From Linum tenue (lineage: Eukaryota > Streptophyta > Magnoliopsida > Malpighiales > Linaceae): 64,000 bases of DNA. Position numbers and translations under genes: made by a program. The notes beneath the pieces were generated by a model, which was not told where the DNA came from, ran no database searches, and saw only the letters and a list, made by a program, of their open reading frames with translations. The stretch spans positions 11,743,475 through 11,807,474 of the forward strand of contig CAMGYJ010000008.1 of the NCBI GenBank assembly GCA_946122785.1, written 5' to 3'. This document shows, piece after piece, positions 56,761 to 64,000 of this stretch; position 1 is the first letter of the stretch; each line of letters starts with the position of its first letter.

Positions 56761-57188
56761 AACTTGAAGCCCCATTTCAAATTTCCTGCATCCAGAGTGA
56801 AAGTAGGAAGGATAGATTCGTCTGCACAATCACTTATTATTTTCTTATTTACAGAAAAGATAAATCAGTAATGAGATTTGAACCGTGGTCTCTTCGAACA
56901 AAGATAAGAAACATAACCAGTTACAATAAACACATTTGTGTGATCTTTTTCAATTAAAAACATACAGGAAGCTTAAATCTGAAAAATATAGGACTTTTCC
57001 ACCAAGGTTAGCAACCGAAATGTCATTGATTCAAATATTGCATATCGAATTGCACTCTTGAATTTGTAGAAGCGATGTAGTATTCTTAACATAGACTTAA
57101 TTGTTATAACTATCATAAAGTAACAATATTTTTAAACACATAACTTTTGAGTGAATATGGGGCACATGTGTCTTTATAAATATGGAAA

Positions 57189-57283
57189 TGTTGAGTGACG
57201 TTGGTTTGCCGAACGTGGAAGGAAAAAACACTACTAATGTAAAAGGACCCAAATAGTATCTCGACCCACTAAACGCTCAACCA
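57189..57283. repeat. Small foldback, copy 1
   Basis: Begins TGTTGAGTG and ends CGCTCAACC; weak inverted ends around a ~95 bp unit shared with copies 2 and 3. Confidence 0.5.
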
Positions 57284-57383
57284 TCGTCGTCTCTCCAAAC
57301 TTCTCATCAGACTCAACAACCGGCTAACCTCCTCTACCTCTATTAATAAGCCAAAGCATTTTTTGGAGGGATAAATAAGGAAA

Positions 57384-57476
57384 GATTGAGTGTTGTTAGT
57401 TTGCCCAACGCAAATGGAAAAGGTGCTACTAATGTAAACGGACCCAAATAGTGTCCGACCAACTAAACACTCAACC
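57384..57476. repeat. Small foldback, copy 2
   Basis: Begins GATTGAGTGTTGTTAGTTTG and ends CCAACTAAACACTCAACC; an imperfect 18-20 bp inverted repeat. Confidence 0.55.
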
Positions 57477-58090
57477 ACCGTGTTACTTTCGCTATACCTA
57501 ATATAAGAGTGAAATGGGAAAGGTTTTTCCCCCATTACAAAATCCTTGCATCCATAGCAAAAGTAGAAATGGTAGATTCGTCTTCACAGTCATTTATTAT
57601 TTTCTCATTTACAGGAAATATACATAAGTGATGGGATTTGAATTGTGATCTCTTTGAGAAAAAGACAAGAAAAATAATAAGTTACACTAAAAAAATTTGT
57701 TTTAAATTTTTAAATTAAAAACATACAGGAAGTTTAAATCTGAAAAATCATTGGAATTTTCCATCACAGTTAGCTAAGCCACTAACTCTTCCCTAAATAT
57801 TTTTTTGGTATTTGATACTTCTATTTTCATACTTGATTATTTTAATTCGAGTTTAATAATTAATTTTATTTCTATTTATTTTATAAAAGGAGAATAATTT
57901 TATAATTGCAAGCCTAATGTTATTGGTGCAAATATTACACATCGAATTGCAGTATTGAATGTGTAGAAGCGATGCAGAATTCTTGACATAGCTTAAATAA
58001 TATAAATACCATAAAGCAACAATATTTTAAACATAGAATTTTTGAGTGAATATGTGGCACATGTGTTTTTAAGAGGGGTAAATATGGAAA

Positions 58091-58188
58091 GGTTGAGTGA
58101 TGTTAATTTGTCGAATGCGGATTGAAAAGCCGCAACTAATGTAAATAGGTCTAAATGGTGTCCCGACCTACGTACTAAACACTCAACC
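58091..58188. repeat. Small foldback, copy 3
   Basis: Begins GGTTGAGTG and ends CACTCAACC, perfect for 9 bp, with the same interior as copies 1 and 2. Confidence 0.55.
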
Positions 58189-58189
58189 A

Positions 58190-59267
58190 TCACCGTCTCT
58201 CCAAACCTTCCCACTGAGCTCAAGAGAAGCGGCTACCGGCGGCGATATAATTGAGATCGAGAGAGAAGTGAACCATGTGCCGGTGAGCACCAAGAAGCTT
58301 TTATAGGGGATATAGGATTTTCTTTAAGATCTTTTATTTCTCGGTGTTGGTAAGATATATATGAAAGAGCCAAAACAATACTTCTTTTGTATTGCTAAAA
58401 AGAAAAAATTTAACAATAAAACAATGCATGGATTCTAATGGGCTAACCGCTAACCATAAAATAAAAGGATTGAATGAACTTGACCCATACGGGATTTGGC
58501 CATCAAGTAAAACAAATGAACATCATGGGTTTGTCATCCTAAAACAAGTTATTTTCTCGAGCATACATATATTATGCTATTATTTTATATCTTAGATGCT
58601 AAAATATAATGTATTTTAAAGCTATTAAATGGTTCATCCTCGATCAACCAGATTAGTCTAATTTTTATAATTTCAAATATATATTATGTAATTATTTGAT
58701 ATCCTAATGATTAAATTATAGTGTATTTTATAGGCAATTTTTTATTCGGTTTTCTATAAAACTTACTCCACCTCATCATATTATCAGAAATTATTTGATT
58801 CGTTGCATCATCCATGCCGCTTTCCTGCTAAAATTCATTATCTTTATAATGTGGTTCAAAAAAAAAATATACAACAAAAAACTATACACCCCATTACATT
58901 CTCAAATTTCATACGTCACCTTTCTCCGGCCAACTGGCTGGACCCACGCTAGTATGATTCTAGGGATTCAAATGGTTTTTCCTTTCCTGATTTTGTCTGC
59001 TCCAATTTTTCCCCAAATAATAGCAAATGTTTCATTGGAAGAGAAACTGAAAAGTAATGTACAAGAGAACAAAGATGTATGAACGTGAAAGTCTAATGCA
59101 GTAGACTAAATTAATACGAGTTTTATGATACATGTTTTGAAGGATTTTTTTTTGGCGGGAAGTTTTCAATTAATTTAATGTGTTCAGAATTATGTTCTGT
59201 GAGTAAATTTGATTTACCGACGAAAGAGAATTTAATTCACCTTGCTTAATTGGAATATCGAAATAAT
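58190..59267. other. AT-rich region, probably the body of a Helitron-like element
   Basis: No gene. Two related AT-rich units (about 58566-58620 and 58680-58735, ATATATTATG(C/T)...GTATTTTA) lie here. GGCGGGAAGTTTTC near 59154 is reminiscent of plant Helitron interiors. I could not find a TC-type 5' end. Confidence 0.35.
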
Positions 59268-59300
59268 CCCTGCGGCGTAGCCGCGGGTGTTGATTCTAGT
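59268..59300 (+). mobile_element. Helitron-like 3' terminus
   Basis: A GC-rich hairpin CCCTGCGGC-GTA-GCCGCGGG (59268-59287) is followed by 8 nt and CTAG (59296-59299), then T. This is the arrangement of Helitron 3' ends (hairpin, short spacer, CTRR, inserted before T). The 5' end is not identified. Confidence 0.6.
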
Positions 59301-59961
59301 ACTTTCTAATAGCATGGCTTATGTTTCATTCCTTATCTCATCAATTGGCTCACTTAACTTTGAGAGTCGTTGGGATTTGAAGTTAGTCTCAATAACTTGA
59401 ATCATAAGACAAAATTTAATTATGAATCTTATATTATTTACTAACAAAATTTATATAAGTGTTCCTAATAGTTTATATATGAATCTAATAGTGAACAGCT
59501 TAATTACAAAAACACACTTATATAATAATAATAATAAAAAAAAAAAAAAAATACACCCCTTATCCAAATTCTCCACTACGTACGTCTTTTACCTTGTCTG
59601 ACTTTCTCCTCAAAATTTCAACCAAACTATATATATTTGTCCGAGTATCAATCGGCCGGCGGCCGAATCCGGAATCCCTCCGTATATACACCGTTTCTTT
59701 ATCTCCGCCACTTCCCTGCCGATTGATTTCCCCCGGCATCCATATCTAGACAAACACACACAACACAGAACGCAAAAGGAATATCACAAAGAAAAAAGAA
59801 AAAAAATCGCCGGCCAACAAAAAAAACAAATCCGTATTCCACCAAATCCAGCCATCCCGTAATCAGATACAGTTCGTCACGGCTCCATCTCTAATAAAAC
59901 TTTGGATCCACACTCAGAATCGCGACCGAGTTTCCTTCTTCTACGAACTAACGCGTACTAG
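59301..59961. other. Upstream region of the Gnk2-like gene
   Basis: AT-rich with a poly-A run at about 59527-59550 and a palindromic CGGCCGGCGGCCG near 59652. No gene is visible. Confidence 0.4.
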
Positions 59962-59969
59962 TATATAAA
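59962..59969 (+). promoter_or_regulatory. TATA box of the Gnk2-like gene
   Basis: TATATAAA. A start site about 30 nt downstream (about 59995) would exclude the in-frame ATG near 59989 and favours ATG 60076. Confidence 0.6.
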
Positions 59970-60075
59970 TTACGCACGTTACTAATGAATGCTTCCTCAA
60001 GCACAACTTCATCAACTACATATCAAAGAAGAAAAGGGGAAAAAAAAGACCAACACATTTTTTCATCGTCACCAT

Positions 60076-60498
60076 ATGGCGAGCTCCATCATCTTGATTG
60101 AGGCGATGGTCGTCGTCGTCGCCGCGCTGTTGCCGTCGTGCACCCGAGCTGCTTACGACGGCACGGTTCTGGAGTCCAAGTGCAGCGAGGGGTGGGACTA
60201 CACCGACGCCAGAAGGCAAGAGATCGCTTCCGTGACGAACACGCTGATAAGCGGAGCGAAACCTGGGCCTCCGTCGGCCTACCTCTGCATCGTCCCGGAC
60301 TTCAATGATTACAAGCCCGACGTTTGGGCCTGGGCCACCTGCGCCGAGTCGCTGGCCCAGCCCGATTGCACGCAGTGCGTGCAGGACGCGCGGGATCTGC
60401 TGCTGAACAGCGAGTGCGTCCACAAGGCCGGGGCGCATATGTTCCTGCAGGACTGTAGCATTGAGTACGACAACTACGCAGTCTGCCATCCTTATTGA
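60076..60498 (+). CDS. Secreted Gnk2-homologous (DUF26 / salt-stress antifungal) single-domain protein
   Basis: A 140-residue protein in one exon. Residues 1-26 are a signal peptide (hydrophobic IILIEAMVVVVAALLPSC, small residues near ACTRAA). The mature part has the DUF26 signature C-X8-C-X2-C (CAESLAQPDCTQC), the C-terminal LQDCSIEYDNY that matches the ginkbilobin pattern, and further cysteines that would complete the family disulfides. There is one DUF26 only and no kinase or membrane segment. It therefore resembles ginkbilobin-2-type extracellular proteins with antifungal or mannose-binding activity rather than a cysteine-rich receptor kinase or plasmodesmata protein. The upstream in-frame ATG near 59989 would add a Lys-rich stretch before the signal peptide and is less likely. 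It is GC-rich relative to its AT-rich surroundings. Confidence 0.85.
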   Translation: MASSIILIEAMVVVVAALLPSCTRAAYDGTVLESKCSEGWDYTDARRQEIASVTNTLISGAKPGPPSAYLCIVPDFNDYKPDVWAWATCAESLAQPDCTQCVQDARDLLLNSECVHKAGAHMFLQDCSIEYDNYAVCHPY

Positions 60499-61346
60499 GA
60501 GCTAATGGGCGAGGTATACGAGGAGGAGGTTATGACTGCATGATGTTGTACGTGAAATATCATGAGAAATTTAAAAAAAAAAAAAAAAAGAGGGTAGATT
60601 ATAAACAATGTAACAATAAAATCAATAGAAAATAACATTTCTCGTCTTTACTCCATATGCCATTTTTAATGTTGGTCAGCCACCATATTTGAAATTTAGT
60701 TGAAGGTGAAATCTTAGTCGCTCAACGAATATAACTAAACATCTCTTGTGAGTACTTACTCATGTAATGCATATAACCACGTCAATGTGTTGATGAAAAC
60801 TCTGGCACAACTTCATGGTTTGCCCCTTTACAGCGGTTAGTTCATATTAAACCAAATATCTCTGAAATATTACATATGATTAATCACTCTATAAGATAAA
60901 AAGAATTAAAGAAATGAAATAATCTACAAAATTGGTGTTCGGAAATTATGTTCTTTTAAGCTCGTCTGATCCCTGCGCGTGCGGGGAGACCAAGGGTTTT
61001 GTTACAATTGTCTTTTGAGTTATGAGAGTGGGGCTTTCCTGGTTATGGGATCTAGTAGTGGTTTTTTTTATGTTGGTTAAAATGTGGAAAAGACTTAGTC
61101 TTCAAAGATGTTAATGAAAATAAAAATATCTCATATTTGACATTGACTATTGCAGTACACTTGTATGTAAAACGACATAGTTAATAGTAAAATAAGGGCG
61201 ACAGAATCATAATCGTCGAGCGGCTTTATAAAATTTGTAAAATGGCCAAATGAATTTATTACAAAAAATTGACATTTCCTTAAAGGGTTTTTATTATGTA
61301 ATCCGTTCGAATCACTCTCTACATGGTGCAGCCAGCCGGCCTCGTC
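60499..61346. other. Intergenic after the Gnk2-like gene
   Basis: A poly-A run at about 60571-60588. A GC-rich hairpin CCCTGCGCGTGCGGGG near 60971-60986 resembles the Helitron hairpin but has no CTAG at the right distance. Nothing else is seen. Confidence 0.4.
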
Positions 61347-61354
61347 ACTATAAG

Positions 61355-62075
61355 AAGGGGTGGGCAACGGGAAACGGGTATTTGGGTATACCCATACCCG
61401 TCCCGTTTTTTGAGGGTCACGGATACCCAAATACCCGTAATTTTTTTACGGAATGGGATTTGGGATCATAAATTTTACAATGGGTACCCGCGGGTTACCC
61501 GTTAATACCCATTTGGGTATTACGGGTACCCGTACTACCCACCCATAGCCCAATCCCATTCCTCAACTCTAGCCCAATCCGAGGTCCGAGCCCAACTCCA
61601 TCCCCAGCCATCCAGCCAAGCTCTCTCCCCTGCCCTCTCCCATTCGGCATGCTGTTGGTGCCTGGTGGTGGCTTTAGTTCAGGTTAGTGGCGAGAAACTT
61701 AATTCCATAGTAGGTTTCTATCTTTCCCTTTATGATTAGTTGAGATAATAATAATCTCAAATGGTAGGGGTAATTTGTTATGAATTGGTCTTCAACGAAA
61801 CTAGCTTTCTTAATATCTTTGTTTTGATAATTGAACTGCTACAACTCTCCCTCCGGTTTAGTCGAATGGTGTCTATGAATTCCAGATTTGCCATTGTGAC
61901 GAAGGTTAACAGAAACTTGGTGCTGTTTCTAAGTGTTAGTAGGAACTGTTTGTAGGAACTTTGTCATTCTAGGAATTTATAGGTACCTACGGGTACCCAT
62001 AAACCCGTATGGGTTTGGGACATGGAATGGAGTTTACTCTCCAAAACGGGAATGGGTACCCGTTGCCCACCCCTA
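61355..62075. mobile_element. hAT-type MITE, 721 bp, perfect 8 bp TSD
   Basis: Ends AAGGGGTGGGCAACGGG and CCCGTTGCCCACCCCTA are inverted (first base changed). ACTATAAG flanks it at 61347-61354 and 62076-62083. Subterminal GGGTATTTGGGTATACCC and GGGTACCCGT blocks; the interior is non-coding. Confidence 0.88.
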
Positions 62076-62375
62076 ACTATAAGCCCCAAAAACTGCAGGA
62101 CGAGAAATCTTTGCCAACATTTCAACCATTCATCCTAGCTAGCCCTGTATTCAGAGCTATATTGTTCATCACGGCTTCGATCAATTTGGATCCATTTTTC
62201 TTACGCGACTTCCTCTCTCCACAAACACACACATATATATGCAGTAATTCGGGTGAAGGAACATGTACATTTTGATGACGTCATTATGTTTGGGATGGCT
62301 AGCTGACAAATTCGTCACTTTCTTTCCAATTTTCACAATCCGATCATTCACTATTTTACAAACACTGGAATTTGG

Positions 62376-62986
62376 TAGGGGTGGGCAATGGGGAACGGGT
62401 ATTTGGGTATATCCAAACCCGTCCATTTTTTTAGGGTTACAGGTACCAAAATACCCGTTATATTTGTTACGGGATAAGATTTGCGATTAAGAATCTCAAT
62501 ATCGGGTACCCTCGGGTTATCCGTTAATACCCATTTGGATAGTTTGGGTAACCATATTACCCATTAGACATTTAGCCCAAATCTAAAACCCGAATTTAGT
62601 TGTCTTTGGGTTTCTTCTGTTGGTTGCCTGCTCAAGGAGACGGTATCTATTTTTCTTACCTTATGCCTTATGGCTTATGGAGACAATAGATTATGCCTTA
62701 TGGGGACAGTAGCTATGTTTCATTTTCATTTGCAAAGAGACATGAGCTTATGCCTTATGACAGTAGCTATATTTCTTACGCTTATGTCATTTTGTTTCTA
62801 AGTTTTATATATTTTGTTCCAGGTGTAATTTTGTAAATGTTTTCATGTAGAACAGGGATCAACGGGTAGTTTGGATACTCGTTATCCGTCCCATATGAGT
62901 TAATGGATACCTGTTATCCGTACAGATTTGGGATATGAGATGAACTTTGCTCTCCAAACGGGATTGGGTACCTTTTCCCATCCCTA
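62376..62986. mobile_element. hAT-type MITE, 611 bp, older copy
   Basis: Begins TAGGGGTGGGCAATGGGG and ends CCTTTTCCCATCCCTA, with the same subterminal motifs as 61355-62075. The flanks do not give a clear 8 bp duplication. The interior contains a duplicated CTTATGCCTTATG(G) motif near 62660-62760. Confidence 0.75.
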
Positions 62987-63109
62987 GAAGAATTATCAAT
63001 TTTACCATCTATACGTCAAGGTCGATCAGCTGCTTACCTAACTAGCTAGCTAGGTCTGGTTTGAAATAATGACGGTTGGTTGTTTGGAAATAAAAGTGTT
63101 TTTGTGAAA

Positions 63110-64000
63110 TTCGTCAATCAGGAAGTATTGTAAGGAAACCCGCAGGTTTCTCTGTGGCTCAAGGCCTTGTATTTATATGAACTCTCAACACCTTCTTCAA
63201 GAAGGGAAGTAGAGTTTTAACACAGCCATAGCTGTACAACGGTAATAAACAAAAATACAAACTATCCACTAATCCTATCTAGACACGTGTAGTTGTACAG
63301 TAAAAATGGAAACGGTAAACAACACTAATTGAGACGACATCGTTTTCTTCCAGCTCTTCACTTGCTTCCGGGTGAGAACGACGTCGCGCCAAGGACTCCT
63401 TAGTGTTGCTTCATCGATGTGGTAATAGATTCCTCTGTCCATATCACATTCAGCTACTTCAATACCCTCCCTCAAGCTGATGCATACAAGTTTTGTATAC
63501 TCAGCTTGGAAAGCAAAAACTGTAATCTGAACCTGCTAAGTCCCTTGGTGAAAAGATCTGCAATTTGGTTCTCAGTATCCAAGTGACTCAATCCAATAAG
63601 GTTCAATTGGAGGAACTGTCTCACCACATGACACTCGATCTCAATATGTTTGGTTCTCTCATGGAAAACCGGATTTTCAGCTATATATATTGCAGATCGA
63701 CTGCACAGAAAAGGTTCACAGGTTTCTGATGATCAATGCCAAGTTCCTGTAGCAACCTTTTCACCCAAACTACTTCACATGTCAACTGAGCAAGAGCCCT
63801 ATACTCAGCTTCTGAAGATGATCTGGACATTGTCCCTTGTTTCTTTGATTTCCAAATGATCAATGAAGGACCAAGGGTGATGCAGTATCCAGTTGTGGAC
63901 CTTCTTGTGTCAGGACACGAGGCCCAGTCAGAGTCACTATACCCTTTGAGGGTCAAATCAGATGATGCAGAATAGAATAACCCTTGACCTGGAGCATTCT
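63110..64000 (-). mobile_element. 3' end of another copia element (continues beyond the window)
   Basis: In minus sense: copia RNase H (63956 to about 63480), a purine tract (TTGAGGGAGGGTATTG near 63480-63465) and a 3' LTR that starts near 63464 and ends near 63110. A TATAAATA segment lies in the LTR. RNase H shows [19 protein letters not shown] and [14 protein letters not shown]; the following LFC-D segment has lost one base near 63703, which shifts the frame before the TKHIEIE block. The other LTR and target duplication are outside the window, so the left border is approximate. Confidence 0.8.

Larger units (their letters stand above)
56765..58220. repeat. Diverged tandem segmental duplication of non-coding DNA
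   Basis: Sequence from about 56765 to 57300 (CCTGCATCC, GTAGATTCGTC-like, CATACAGGAAG, GAAGCGATG, GAGTGAATATG) recurs in the same order from about 57540 to 58210. The second copy has an AT-rich insert at about 57785-57915. A third partial copy of the end segment lies at about 57370-57480. Confidence 0.75.

Noticed and set aside
59987..60075. N-terminal extension of the Gnk2-like protein from the upstream in-frame ATG
   Set aside because: It would place a Lys-rich segment before a clear signal peptide, and the TATA box predicts transcription starting at or after that ATG.
60960..60995. Second Helitron end (hairpin CCCTGCGCGTGCGGGG)
   Set aside because: There is no CTRR motif at the expected distance on either strand.
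62368..62994. 8 bp target-site duplication for the MITE at 62376-62986
   Set aside because: The flanks GAATTTGG and GAAGAATT do not match; the element is recognised by its ends only.

Overview
The window is nuclear DNA of a eudicot plant. The genes are intron-split with GT/AG borders, and the recognisable families are plant ones: a CHASE-domain cytokinin receptor, OBERON/TITANIA PHD proteins and a Gnk2/DUF26 secreted protein. About half of the window is transposable elements of plant type (Ty1/copia, Athila-like Ty3/gypsy, plant LINEs with an RNase H tail, hAT-type MITEs, a LARD-like LTR element, a Helitron tip). I could not place the species more precisely.

Layout. 1-3635: 3' part of an AHK4/CRE1/WOL-type cytokinin receptor (+), ten exons in view, all intact. 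3.6-6.3 kb: intergenic, with a ~255 bp tandem duplication and a cluster of Site II (TGGGCC/T) motifs. 6689-7957: two-exon gene for mitochondrial ribosomal protein bL28m (+). 8.7-11.1 kb: two hAT-type MITEs. 10.2-37.5 kb: a four-level nest. A LINE remnant (+) is split by a copia element (11842-37115). The copia is split by an Athila-like element on the minus strand (16123-36254). That element is split by a younger, polymerase-less relative on the plus strand (22423-29599). LTR pairs differ by about 3.3%, 1.4% and 0.6% from outside in, which agrees with the nesting order. 37763-41683: a second LINE (-), 5'-truncated, with a 17 bp target-site duplication. 42.3-49.8 kb: two tandem OBERON3/4-type genes, broken at different places. 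51037-51096: first coding exon of an unidentified gene. Its intron carries a 4.5 kb LARD-like element (51141-55611, -) with tandem repeats and tRNA-like A-box/B-box modules. 56.8-58.2 kb: duplicated non-coding DNA with three small foldbacks. 59268-59300: Helitron-like 3' tip. 60076-60498: secreted Gnk2/DUF26 protein. 61.3-63.0 kb: two more hAT-type MITEs. 63.1-64.0 kb: 3' end of another copia element (-), cut by the window.

The host genes look like ordinary, independent neighbours (hormone perception, organelle translation, chromatin/meristem regulation, defence). The most unusual material is in the retroelements. The Athila-like element has, between pol and its third ORF, what reads as its own promoter, an ATG-free leader and an intron whose acceptor lies 4 nt before the ORF3 ATG. 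The same palindromic 12-mer array sits in its LTRs and upstream of this internal TATA. Its 3' junction with the copia is not a normal integration scar. The LARD carries three tRNA-like modules with identical A-to-B box spacing.
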